A stretch of 64,000 bases of DNA, taken from positions 248,001 to 312,000 of the forward strand of contig NZ_JAMWMR010000001.1 of the NCBI RefSeq assembly GCF_023887685.1, written 5' to 3'. The notes beneath the pieces are model-generated. The model was not told the DNA's origin, did no database searches, and was given only the letters and a program-made list of their open reading frames with translations. Origin of the DNA: Streptomyces macrolidinus (GTDB taxonomy: Bacteria > Actinomycetota > Actinomycetes > Streptomycetales > Streptomycetaceae). Positions 16,782 through 24,712 of this stretch are shown piece after piece; the stretch's first letter is position 1; every line of letters starts with the position of its first letter. A program made the translations under genes and the position numbers.

Positions 16782-16799
16782 CGCCCGACACACACTTCC

Positions 16800-16843
16800 G
16801 TCGAGGGAGCCCGAACACCGTCCGGTGCGTGGGCTCCCTCGAC
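16800..16843. terminator. convergent terminator, small membrane protein / TetR
   Basis: GTCGAGGGAGCCC (16800-16812) is the perfect complement of GGGCTCCCTCGAC (16831-16843); the loop holds a further CACCG/GGTG pairing. It lies between the rightward 79-residue protein gene and the leftward TetR gene. Confidence 0.75.
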
Positions 16844-16926
16844 GTGTTTCGTCGCCGAGCCCGATTCACCCGCTCGTACGAACATCATCCGCATATGTGC
16901 GCGTACGGGTGCGGGAGTGGCGCGCG

Positions 16927-17496
16927 TCAGGGGTGCGGTGCCGTGAGGTAGCGCCGCACTGTCGGGGCCAGCCAGGCGATGACCTCCTCGCGGGCCAGGG
17001 CGACCGCCGCCGGGAGCTTCAGTACGTACCGTGCGAGCGCCATCCCCAGGATCTGTGACGCGACGAGCCCGGCGCGGGCGGGCGCCTGCTCGGGGTCCGG
17101 ACAGATGTGCCGGGCGACCGGCAGCAACTGGTCCCGGAAGATCCGCTGGAGGCGTTCGGCGCCCGCCGGGTTGGTGACACTCACGCGCAGCATCGCCGTG
17201 AGCGCGTCGTTGTTCTCCTCCCAGAGGGTGAGGAAGTGGCCCACCAGGGTCTCGCCCACGGTGTGTTGGCGCAGTTCCCGGGGGTCCGGGATGTGTAGAT
17301 CGACGTCGAGGGCCGCGTCGAAGAGGCCCTCCTTCGAGCCGTAGTAGCGCATCACCATGGACGGATCGATCCGGGCGTCCTTGGCGATCGCGCGGATCGT
17401 GGCGCGCTCGTAGCCGTCGGAGGCGAAGCGCTCGCGTGCGGCGACGAGGATCGCGGTGCGGGTGGCGTCGGAGCGGCGCGGTGGTCTGTCGGGCAT
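16927..17496 (-). CDS. TetR family transcriptional regulator
   Basis: Started at the ATG at 17496, the protein is 189 residues. The N-terminal helix-turn-helix is ILVAARERFASDGYERATIR then AIAKDARIDPSMVMRYYGSK, with the characteristic YYGSKEGLF that leads into the ligand domain. The C-terminal domain is TetR_C-like (SQILGMALARYVLKLP). An in-frame extension to 17559 crosses palindromic operators and is unlikely to be translated. It is divergent from the FAD monooxygenase, and six copies of GTTGGCCAAC-like palindromes fill the shared intergenic region, so it almost certainly represses itself and the monooxygenase. Confidence 0.87.
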   Translation of the reverse strand: MPDRPPRRSDATRTAILVAARERFASDGYERATIRAIAKDARIDPSMVMRYYGSKEGLFDAALDVDLHIPDPRELRQHTVGETLVGHFLTLWEENNDALTAMLRVSVTNPAGAERLQRIFRDQLLPVARHICPDPEQAPARAGLVASQILGMALARYVLKLPAAVALAREEVIAWLAPTVRRYLTAPHP

Positions 17497-17505
17497 GCAA
17501 CAAGC

Positions 17506-17639
17506 GTAGGCCAACAGGCATTGGCCAACAATCGTGGACCCGCAAGCGTTGGCCAACAAGTGTGGGCCAACAGTCGTTGACAGTCCGATGCGGGCGTTCT
17601 ACCTTGACAACAGGTGTTGGTCAACGAATGTTGGCCAAC
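17506..17639. promoter_or_regulatory. TetR operator array: six palindromes in three 14-bp-spaced pairs
   Basis: Six 10-bp sites match GTTGGCCAAC: GTAGGCCAAC 17506-17515, ATTGGCCAAC 17520-17529, GTTGGCCAAC 17548-17557, GTGGGCCAAC 17562-17571, GTTGGTCAAC 17616-17625 and GTTGGCCAAC 17630-17639. Two are perfect palindromes. Start-to-start distance is 14 bp within each pair and 28 bp (two units) between pairs one and two. The first pair abuts the TetR start codon; the last pair follows the monooxygenase -10 box, so repressor bound there would cover the start point of that gene. Confidence 0.75.
17577..17605 (+). promoter_or_regulatory. sigma-70-type promoter of the monooxygenase
   Basis: TTGACA (17577-17582), a 17-base spacer and TACCTT (17600-17605) form a near-consensus vegetative promoter. 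It is flanked by operator pairs two and three. Confidence 0.65.
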
Positions 17640-17663
17640 GGCCGCGGACCACAGGAGGCCGTC

Positions 17664-19151
17664 ATGAAGGGCACGCCCCGCACCCCCGCTTCCAGCACCG
17701 ACGCCACGCCCACGCCCACCCCCGATGTGATCGTCGTCGGCGCCGGCCCCACCGGGCTCCTGCTCGCGGGTGACCTCGCGACCGCCGGACTCGCCGTCGC
17801 CCTGGTCGACAAGCGCCCCCGCAAGATCAGCAACCTCTCGCGCGCCTTCGTCCTGCACGCCCGCACCCTGGAGCAGCTCGACGCCCGCGGCCTCGCGGAC
17901 GAGTTGGAGGCCAAGGGACGCCCCCTCGACGACATCCGGCTCTTCGACGGCCTCCGTCTGCGCTTCGACACCCTCCCCTCCCGCTTCAACCACGCCCTCG
18001 TCCTGCCGCAGTACGAGGTGGAGAGCGCCCTGGAGCGACGCGCGCGGCAGGCAGGGGTGCGGTTCGTGCCCGAGACCGAGGTCACCGGACTGAGCCAGGA
18101 CACCGACGGCGTGACGCTCCGGGTACGGCGCCCGGACGGGGAGCGCGCCGAGATGCGCGCCGCGTACGTCGTCGGCGCCGACGGGATGCGCAGCGCCGTG
18201 CGCCAGGCCATCGGCCAGCCCTTCCCGGGCAAGTCCGTCATCCGCTCCGTCGTCCTCGCCGACGTCCGGCTGGACGAGGAGCCCGCGCAGACGCTGACCG
18301 CCCGCGCGGTCGGTGACGCCTTCGCCTTCTTCGCGCCCTTCGGCGACGGCTACTACCGGTTCATCGGCTGGTGCCGCGACCGCGACGTCCCCGACAGCGC
18401 GCCGCTCGACCTCGACGAGGCCCGGGAGATCGCCCGCCGCGCGTTCGGTCACGACTACGGCATGCGGGACGCCCGCTGGATGTCCCGCTTCCACAGTGAC
18501 GAGCGCCAGGCGCCCGCGTACCGCGTCGGCCGTGCCTTCCTCGCCGGGGACGCCGCGCATGTGCACACCCCGGCGGGCGGGCAGGGCATGAACACCGGTC
18601 TGCAGGACGCCGCGAACCTCTCGTGGAAGCTCGCCGCCGTCCTGCGGGGCCACGCCGACCCCGCGCTCCTCGACACCTACCAGTCCGAGCGCCACCCCGT
18701 CGGCAGGTCCGTCCTGCGCAGCAGCGGCGGGATCATCCGGCTCGCGATGGCCAAGCGCCCCTGGACCCGGGCCCTGCGCGCCGCACTGACCGCCGTCCTC
18801 AACCACGTCGGCCCGATCCGGCGGCACGTCCTGGCCCAGGTCAGCGGAATCGGCTACGCGTACACCGCCCCCCGCGGCGCCCACCCGCTCACCGGCAAGC
18901 GCGCCCCCGACATTGCCCTCGCGGGCGGCGGCCGACTCCACGAGTCCCTGCACACCGGCCGATTCGTCCTGATCACCCCACAGCCGTACGCCACCACCAC
19001 CCCCAACGACCGCCTCACGGTGGAGCATTGGGCGAGTGACCGCCACACGACGGTGCTGGTACGCCCCGACGGCTACATCGCCTGGGCGTCGGACACCCCC
19101 GACCCGACTGGGCTGGAGGCGGCGTTGGACCGCTGGACGGGCCGGAGCTGA
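17664..19151 (+). CDS. class A FAD-dependent aromatic monooxygenase
   Basis: The ATG at 17664, five bases after AGGAGG, gives 495 residues. The FAD/NADH motifs of PheA/TfdB-type hydroxylases are present: GxGxxG in VIVVGAGPTGLLLAGDLATA (about residues 20-40), the DG motif in VVGADGMRSAVRQAIG, and the GD motif FLAGDAAHVHTPAGGQGMNT followed by GLQDAANLSWKLA. These cytoplasmic enzymes hydroxylate phenols, polyketides or antibiotics using NAD(P)H and oxygen. The gene is alone under divergent TetR control, an arrangement typical of inducible detoxification or drug inactivation (compare rifampicin and tetracycline monooxygenases). The substrate is unknown. Confidence 0.88.
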   Translation: MKGTPRTPASSTDATPTPTPDVIVVGAGPTGLLLAGDLATAGLAVALVDKRPRKISNLSRAFVLHARTLEQLDARGLADELEAKGRPLDDIRLFDGLRLRFDTLPSRFNHALVLPQYEVESALERRARQAGVRFVPETEVTGLSQDTDGVTLRVRRPDGERAEMRAAYVVGADGMRSAVRQAIGQPFPGKSVIRSVVLADVRLDEEPAQTLTARAVGDAFAFFAPFGDGYYRFIGWCRDRDVPDSAPLDLDEAREIARRAFGHDYGMRDARWMSRFHSDERQAPAYRVGRAFLAGDAAHVHTPAGGQGMNTGLQDAANLSWKLAAVLRGHADPALLDTYQSERHPVGRSVLRSSGGIIRLAMAKRPWTRALRAALTAVLNHVGPIRRHVLAQVSGIGYAYTAPRGAHPLTGKRAPDIALAGGGRLHESLHTGRFVLITPQPYATTTPNDRLTVEHWASDRHTTVLVRPDGYIAWASDTPDPTGLEAALDRWTGRS

Positions 19152-19399
19152 CCGAACGAGGACGCCAACGGCAGGGCTTCAAGACCATGCTCGGTCAGGC
19201 CCAGGCCGGCGGCGTCCGCTCCAGATCGCTCTTCCTGTATCGAACCCTCCTTCACGCTCAGGACATACGAGGAACCTTCAGGGGCCTCGAATCGCAGACC
19301 GATTCCTCCTTTTGGGTGGGAAGCGAACAGCTTGTCTTGAGCTGAGTCGAGCAGTCCGACACCATGCGGTGGTCGTTCAACAGCGAGTTCGGAGTGTCC

Positions 19400-19865
19400 A
19401 TGCCCTGTCGCACCGCAGGAGCAGCACTGGCCTTGGCGACGTGGTCGTCACCGTTGCCGCAGCTCCGGCACCCGAAGTCCCGTCTGGAGCAAGTGACGTC
19501 GACCTCTCTACTACCTTGGCCGACCACGTCCATGTGTCGCGCTCGACCGGTCTGCCCGAAGCTGCTGCGCATGGCTGGTGGAAGGGGCAGTCCGGGTATG
19601 CCGCCAAGCCCGGCGTAAGGGCTTCCGTGACGTATGGCTTCAGGTCAAAGGTGCTGACGGTCAGTGGAAGCAGGTAGCAAAAGGCTACAAGACCGTGTTG
19701 TCGGGTGGTGGGAGCGGCAAGCGCGCGACGGCCAGGAAGGCTTGCCGGGGAGTTACCCGAACCGCATGGCGCAGCGTGGTCGATGTCGATGTGCCGGGAG
19801 GAGCTGATTCACCACGGAAGCTGACCACAGTGGCACAGAACCTTCGGTGCGGTGCTGGAATTTGA
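19400..19865 (+). pseudogene. frameshifted gene for a small secreted protein
   Basis: Homology-like segments run across three + frames. An ATG at 19400 starts a signal-like segment PCRTAGAALALA. From about 19440 the sensible reading continues in another frame (VVVTVAAAPAPEVPSGASD, typical after a signal peptide). From about 19600 it moves to a third (VWLQVKGADGQWKQVAKGYK, then SGGGSGKRATARKACRG, WRSVVDVDVPGGADSP, LRCG). The last block resembles the C-terminus of small Cys-containing secreted Streptomyces proteins as I recall them. Both shifts go the same way, consistent with two indels. The final frame ends at 19865. Confidence 0.45.
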
Positions 19866-20697
19866 GTGCCAGGACGTCCCCGGCCATGACCCCGTGGATG
19901 CCATGAACGAAGGACTGCTCGTGGCTCTGCATGGTCGGCACGTGTCGCACCCGTGGCTGGCGGAGCCGACCGAGGACCTGTACTCGCTGGCGTTCAAACA
20001 AGCCGCGGCCTATGGCTGGTCCTTTCCCCTGGACTCCGGCCACTCGCCCCCCGAAGGACAGCGGTGGGCGCAGTACGAGGCCGGTGGCGCCGACCCCACC
20101 ACTTCGGCACAGGCCGACGAACTGGCCTGGATCCAGGCAGGAGTGCACTCCTTGCCAGGCCAGTCTCTGCCCATCGTGCCCGTGGCGGCCGTCCTGCTGC
20201 GCGCCCTCGACAGGCTGGGCACCACCGTACCGACCGGACTCCACGTTCTCGCCCCGCTTTCGTACGGCGCGACGGCGCCCACCCGCCCCTGCTACGGCAC
20301 TCTTCTGCACGCCGATGTCCTGGCCCTCGCCGACCCCGGCGCGGAGACCGACGTCGCCGTCGGCATCGCCCTTCCGGACTCCGGCGCGGGCACCAGGGCA
20401 CTGCAAGCCATCAGGGAATGGACACCGGACGTCTCACAAGCTCTGCTCGGCGTGGTGCCCTGCACAGGCACGGGCCTCACACCGGCGGCCCGGTCACGCG
20501 CTCGCGCCTACGCGCTTGCGCCCGTCCTGACCTGCCGGATGCGCCTGACCGATTGGTCGCTCGAAGCCGCCGCATGGCTCGCCACCTATCTGGCCGAGTG
20601 TCTGGGCTCCGCGGACGTCGGGGAGTCGGCCCTCATCGAGGTGCTCAAGGAAGACGATCAGCGGCAACGCCAACGGCTTGCTATGGCATCCGGCTGA
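19852..20697 (+). CDS. hypothetical protein, no family recognised
   Basis: An open frame of 281 residues from 19852, or 264 from the ATG at 19903 (MNEGLLVALHG). The second start avoids overlap with the upstream pseudogene and is more likely. The product is soluble and acidic. It has an aromatic N-terminal segment (HPWLAEPTEDLYSLAFKQ, AAAYGWSF), an Ala/Leu-rich middle (PIVPVAAVLLRALDRLG, GLHVLAPLSYGA) and a C-terminal amphipathic helix that ends EVLKEDDQRQRQRLAMAS. Codon positions show the normal Streptomyces GC bias, so it is probably real. I see no catalytic motif, signal peptide or membrane helix. Confidence 0.65.
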   Translation: MLEFECQDVPGHDPVDAMNEGLLVALHGRHVSHPWLAEPTEDLYSLAFKQAAAYGWSFPLDSGHSPPEGQRWAQYEAGGADPTTSAQADELAWIQAGVHSLPGQSLPIVPVAAVLLRALDRLGTTVPTGLHVLAPLSYGATAPTRPCYGTLLHADVLALADPGAETDVAVGIALPDSGAGTRALQAIREWTPDVSQALLGVVPCTGTGLTPAARSRARAYALAPVLTCRMRLTDWSLEAAAWLATYLAECLGSADVGESALIEVLKEDDQRQRQRLAMASG

Positions 20698-20722
20698 GAA
20701 GCCTTGGCATTGCCGCCTGGCC

Positions 20723-20896
20723 TCAGTCGAGTGACGAGGTGAACTCCGCCCAGGCGTGGGGGGCGAGGCGGAGCATCGGGCCGTCGGGGGCCTTGGAGTC
20801 GCGGACGGCTACGACGTCGGGGACGTTGCGGGCGACCTCGACGCACTCGCCGGCGGTGCTGCTGTAGCTGGACTTCACGAAGTCGAACTCGTGCAT
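20723..20896 (-). CDS. DUF397 domain protein
   Basis: A 57-residue protein starting MHEFDFVKSSYSST and containing the DUF397 hallmarks: the F-x-KSSYS start, the CVEVA strand, VAVRDSKAPDGPML and the ending WAEFTSSL. In Streptomyces these small proteins are encoded next to XRE-DUF5753 regulators and are thought to act with them, BldB and WhiJ-type pairs being the best-known relatives. Here the start lies four bases after the XRE gene stop in the same direction, an obvious two-gene operon. Confidence 0.85.
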   Translation of the reverse strand: MHEFDFVKSSYSSTAGECVEVARNVPDVVAVRDSKAPDGPMLRLAPHAWAEFTSSLD

Positions 20897-20900
20897 GAGA

Positions 20901-21785
20901 TCAGATCTCCTTGCGAATGGTGTCGATCAGCAGGGCCGAATCGCGCTGGGCGAGACCGAGCCGGGCCGTGCGCTCGAAGAAGGCGCCGTACGCCGTGCTG
21001 TCGGCCCTGTTCTCCACCCACACGGTGGACTTGATGGTGTCCGTGTGAACCACGTCCACCGCCTCACTCTCGGCGAACGAGATGATGGTAAACGAAGCGG
21101 GGAGACACGGGTGTCCGCCTGCGTGGAACGGCAGTACCTGCAAACGGACGTTGGGCAGTTCGGCCAGCTTCTGCAGATGCTCCAACTGCGCGCGCATGAC
21201 GCCGGGGCCACCGATCAACTGCCGGAGTGCCGCCTCCCAGACGATGGCGTACACCTCAAGTGGGCGCTCGCTGCACAGGCGTTGCTGGCGGCGCATCCGG
21301 ATCTCCACCAGACGCTCGATCTCGTCCGGGTCCTCCCAGACGCCCGCGCCTTCACTGACCGCGAGCGCACGAGCGTACTCGGCGGTCTGGAACAGGCCTG
21401 GGACCAGGGAGAGTTGCCAGGTGCGCACCCGGCTGGCGGCGGCCTCCAGTGCGATGTACTCCGTGAGCGTGCCCGGGTGGGGCGAGTCCTGCCACCAGCC
21501 CTTCGCCTTGCGGCGCTCGCGGTCCAGCCGGGCCAGGTTCAGCAGTCTGCTCACGGCTTCGCGATCGTCCAGGCCGTAGAACTCGCAGAGCACGCGGATG
21601 TCCGGGTCCCGCATCGGGACCCAGCCTTGCTCCATCTTCACGATCTTCGAGTTCGTCGCGTTGATCGCCTCGGCGGCCTGCCGTTGGGTCTTGCCTGCCG
21701 CGTCGCGGAGCCGCAGCAGTTCACCACCGAGCCTGCGGCCCAGGACAGTTGACGTTCGGTTACCCGGGAATGAGCTACGAGTCAC
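20901..21785 (-). CDS. XRE family regulator with DUF5753 domain
   Basis: A 294-residue protein. The N-terminal helix-turn-helix is LLRLRDAAGKTQRQAAEAIN then ATNSKIVKMEQGWV (about residues 22-56). From about residue 100 the DUF5753 domain runs with TLTEYIALEAAASRVRTWQ, LVPGLFQTAEYARAL, RRQQRLCSERPLEVYAI and the conserved ending NVRLQVLPFHAGGHPCLPAS. It is a WhiJ-like cytoplasmic regulator with a DUF397 partner downstream and an ATP-binding regulatory protein gene divergent to it. Such trios are widespread in Streptomyces and affect development or antibiotic production in studied cases. Confidence 0.88.
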   Translation of the reverse strand: MTRSSFPGNRTSTVLGRRLGGELLRLRDAAGKTQRQAAEAINATNSKIVKMEQGWVPMRDPDIRVLCEFYGLDDREAVSRLLNLARLDRERRKAKGWWQDSPHPGTLTEYIALEAAASRVRTWQLSLVPGLFQTAEYARALAVSEGAGVWEDPDEIERLVEIRMRRQQRLCSERPLEVYAIVWEAALRQLIGGPGVMRAQLEHLQKLAELPNVRLQVLPFHAGGHPCLPASFTIISFAESEAVDVVHTDTIKSTVWVENRADSTAYGAFFERTARLGLAQRDSALLIDTIRKEI

Positions 21786-21934
21786 GGAGTCAAGTCTGCC
21801 TCACACCGGACTCGCACCGAACAGCACTTCACTCGTTGGAGACAATTACCTCCGTAGAGATTGCATCTAGAACTCGGACATCGCTACGTTCGGCTTCCGA
21901 TCGGCCACTCAGTGAATCCGCCGGAGGTCCCCTC

Positions 21935-22357
21935 GTGACCGACGTCACCCCCGCCTGCCTCATCCACGAAGACCAGCTCGACTACACCCCCGTCCTGCGC
22001 TGCGTCCCCCTCGCCCGCCGCCGGGCCGCACGCCTCGTCATCGAGTGGGGGTATCCGCACCTCGCCGAGGACGTAGCCCTCGTGGTCAGCGAGCTGATGA
22101 CTAATGCCCTGCTGCACGGCAGCCTGCGGGACCGGCTCATCCGGCTGCGCGTCAGCACCACGCCCGCCGCACTCCGCGTCGAGGTCAGCGACCCGCGCGG
22201 CGAACGCTGGCCGAGCCCTCGTACGGCGACCGGAGAGGAGCAGTTCGGGCGCGGGTTGTCGCTGGTCGAGGCGCTGTCGGACGACTGGGGTGCGGGGCCG
22301 CGGACGGGTGTCGGCAAGACGGTCTGGGCCCAGTGGAGCCTCGCCCTCTGTGACTGA
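21935..22357 (+). CDS. histidine-kinase-like ATP-binding regulatory protein (RsbW-type)
   Basis: A GTG at 21935, nine bases after GGAGGT, gives 140 residues with a GHKL ATP-binding fold. The N-box is VALVVSELMTNALLHG, the G1 region VEVSDPRG, the G2 region FGRGLSLVEALSDDWG and the last motif GVGKTVWAQWSL. This is the stand-alone HATPase_c_2 family: anti-sigma-like serine kinases or partners of XRE-DUF5753 regulators. It is divergent from the XRE gene with about 150 bases between starts. No cognate sigma or anti-anti-sigma gene is adjacent. Confidence 0.83.
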   Translation: MTDVTPACLIHEDQLDYTPVLRCVPLARRRAARLVIEWGYPHLAEDVALVVSELMTNALLHGSLRDRLIRLRVSTTPAALRVEVSDPRGERWPSPRTATGEEQFGRGLSLVEALSDDWGAGPRTGVGKTVWAQWSLALCD

Positions 22358-22612
22358 CGCAGCGGGTCGGTGCGACATCGCCGCGGGGCTCGGCCTCAGG
22401 GGACGCGCGCGACGTCACGCGCGGCCGGGTTGCAGCACGCGGGTGATGGTGCGGCCCCTGTCATAGGTCACCGTTGGCGAGTCATGGGCGCCACCGCCTC
22501 GATCTGATTACTCTCCGCTGTCGTACTGCCGCGCGGCGCATACCGCATGCGGAGCACCGCGTATCGCGTATCGCGATTCATTGGCCGACAGGCTTAGGAG
22601 GCCTGAACTGAG

Positions 22613-24631
22613 ATGAGGAACCGACCGAGCCTTGCCGCTCTCCTGGTGGGGTGTTTCATCGCACTGGCCATGACGGTCGGGGCCGCGCCCCCGGCCGCCG
22701 CGGCAAGCGTCATTCACGTCGCGCCCAACGGAACCGACACGCCGGGGTGCGGCACGGTGGCCGCGCCGTGCGCCTCGATCCCGTTCGCCTACAACGAAGC
22801 GGCCCCGGGGGACACCATCAGGGTCGAGGCCGGCACCTATGTGATGACCACTCCTCTGGTCATCCGGAAGGCCAACCTGCGCTTCCAGGGGGCCAAAGCG
22901 GGTGTGGACGCCCGCACCCGCACGCCCGGCGGGCCCGGTGAAACGGTGATCACGTCCGCCTTCCCGCCCCCGAATGCAGTGGACATGTGGGTGGTCAGTG
23001 CCGACGGAGTGTCGATCGATGGGTTCACCTTCACCGGCAACGCCAGTGGAGCAGGGGTGTCCACCAGCGAGAACTTCAGTGGATACGTCGTCCAGAACAC
23101 CATCTTCAGTAACAACCTCAAGGGATTCGCCCCTTCGTCCAACGGCGTGAACCCCTCGGTCTTCCGGCAGAACTACTACTTCGACAACGACAACGCCACG
23201 CTCCATCCCGGTACCGAGGGAAATGGCGTCTTCACCTTCCGGCCGCTGGCCAACGCCGTGTTCGAGGACAGCAAGTTCCAGGACAACGACAACTCCCCGA
23301 TCAATATCTCCGGCGGTGAAGTGGCCGGCGGGACGAGGAACATCACCATCCGCAACAACGAGATGCCAGGCGAGTTCCCCGTCGTCCTCGTCGCCGTCTC
23401 ACAAGTCGTCATCACGCAGAACAGCATGGTCGGCGGCTTCAGCGGTGTTCAGGTGTCGGGTGCCTGCCAGGACATCCAGATCACACACAACACGATCACG
23501 GACAAGACCCACGGCGCGATTCTGCTCTTCACCGGGTTCGCGGCGGTGACGAACACCGGCATCACCGTGGCGGACAACACCATCGAGCGGACCGCGACGG
23601 TAGCCGGCCGCTTCGGCGTGGAGATCTCCCGGAGCAGCGACGTCACCGTGCGCCACAACGTCATCGCCGACACCGGTCAGGACGCCATCGGCTTCACCCT
23701 GCGCGGTCAGACCGTACCCAGTTCCGACGCGACGATCACCCAGAACACCATCATCAGGTCAGGCGGCTCGGGCATCGTCGTCCAGGCCGGCGCCTACACC
23801 GGCACGATGGCGGTGAACAAGAACCGGATCGTCGACAGCGGCTCCGGAAACGGCCTGGTCAACGACGCGGCTGACGCGCAGATCGACGCCACGCTCAACT
23901 GGTGGGGCTGCAACGACATGCCGAACGGCGCGGGGTGCGATCACCTGGCCGGGACCGCGGTCGGGCAGATCGACTTCAGCCCCTGGTTGATCCTGACGAT
24001 CAGTTCCGTGCCCGCGGACATCGCGGCCGGACAGCAGGCCCGGATCACGGCCAGCCTTCAGCACGACTCCAACGGCAACACTGTTCCCGGTCCGTTCTTC
24101 CAGCCGGTGCTGGTGGACTTCAGCACGACCGTCGGCACGGTGACGCCCAACCCGGTGTTGACCGACCCGTCGCTGAACGCCACCACCACCTGGCCCGCCG
24201 GCCAGCCCCGGCCCCAGAGCATCTGTGCCACGGTCGACAACCAGACGGTCTGCCTGAACTTCGAGCCCGTGCCCGGGACCGGCTCGGTCATCGCGAAGGT
24301 CGTCACCGGCAAGTCAAAAGCCCCTGTCCCGGGCGTCGAAGTGAACGTCGTCGACCCGGGCGGCCAGGTAGTGGGTACTTGCACCACTGACGCCGCCGGC
24401 ACCTGCGATGTCCTGGATCTGCAGCCGGGCACGTACCGCGTCTGCGTCGTCAACGTTCCCCACGGCTTCAACCGGCCCAAAGAACCCTGCACCGGTCCGG
24501 TGACCGTCGTCGCGAACGAAGAGACGACGGTCGTCATCGCCCTCCGGAAGATCGAGCACAAGAGGCCTGAGCACAAGAGGCCTGAGCACAAGAGGCCTGA
24601 GCCGCACTGCCACAAGTGGACGTGCAGGTGA
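22613..24631 (+). CDS. secreted right-handed beta-helix protein with prealbumin-like C-terminal domain
   Basis: A 672-residue exported protein whose ATG follows AGGAGG. Residues 1-31 are a signal peptide (LLVGCFIALAMTVGAAPPAAA). Residues 35-480 form a DUF1565/NosD-like parallel beta-helix with repeated N-x-I and hydrophobic/Asn ladders (GVSIDGFTFTGN, ITIRNNEMPGEF, VVITQNSMVGGFS, ITVADNTIERT, DVTVRHNVIADTG). About residues 560-645 are an SdrD-B/SpaA-like module (VPGVEVNVVDPGGQVVGTCT, LQPGTYRVCVVNVP). The protein ends with three HKRPE repeats and a Cys/His-rich tip. It may bind or cleave polysaccharide, but no pectate-lyase catalytic signature is evident. Monocistronic. Confidence 0.8.
   Translation: MRNRPSLAALLVGCFIALAMTVGAAPPAAAASVIHVAPNGTDTPGCGTVAAPCASIPFAYNEAAPGDTIRVEAGTYVMTTPLVIRKANLRFQGAKAGVDARTRTPGGPGETVITSAFPPPNAVDMWVVSADGVSIDGFTFTGNASGAGVSTSENFSGYVVQNTIFSNNLKGFAPSSNGVNPSVFRQNYYFDNDNATLHPGTEGNGVFTFRPLANAVFEDSKFQDNDNSPINISGGEVAGGTRNITIRNNEMPGEFPVVLVAVSQVVITQNSMVGGFSGVQVSGACQDIQITHNTITDKTHGAILLFTGFAAVTNTGITVADNTIERTATVAGRFGVEISRSSDVTVRHNVIADTGQDAIGFTLRGQTVPSSDATITQNTIIRSGGSGIVVQAGAYTGTMAVNKNRIVDSGSGNGLVNDAADAQIDATLNWWGCNDMPNGAGCDHLAGTAVGQIDFSPWLILTISSVPADIAAGQQARITASLQHDSNGNTVPGPFFQPVLVDFSTTVGTVTPNPVLTDPSLNATTTWPAGQPRPQSICATVDNQTVCLNFEPVPGTGSVIAKVVTGKSKAPVPGVEVNVVDPGGQVVGTCTTDAAGTCDVLDLQPGTYRVCVVNVPHGFNRPKEPCTGPVTVVANEETTVVIALRKIEHKRPEHKRPEHKRPEPHCHKWTCR
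24557..24601 (+). repeat. three tandem 15-bp repeats encoding HKRPE
   Basis: GAGCACAAGAGGCCT occurs three times in perfect tandem near the 3' end of the beta-helix gene, encoding EHKRP units. The perfect DNA identity suggests recent slippage expansion and probable copy-number variation between strains. Position is accurate to a few bases. Confidence 0.75.
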
Positions 24632-24666
24632 TCGGAGTACGCGCACGCCCAGGCATCTGAACAAGG

Positions 24667-24700
24667 CAGGGGGCGCCCAGGCACCGCCGGGCGCCCCCTG
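24667..24700. terminator. convergent terminator, beta-helix gene / pepN
   Basis: CAGGGGGCGCCC (24667-24678) pairs perfectly with GGGCGCCCCCTG (24689-24700) around a 10-base loop, between two convergent stop codons. Confidence 0.75.
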
Positions 24701-24712
24701 TCATGCCAGAGA

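Noticed and set aside
17506..17639. CRISPR-like repeat array
   Set aside because: Units are 10 bp palindromes with 4-44 base gaps inside a divergent promoter; no 28-37 bp repeats, unique spacers or cas genes.
19258..19572. 104-codon Cys-containing ORF on the - strand
   Set aside because: It opposes the frameshifted exoprotein remnant, lacks a ribosome site and shows no family features.
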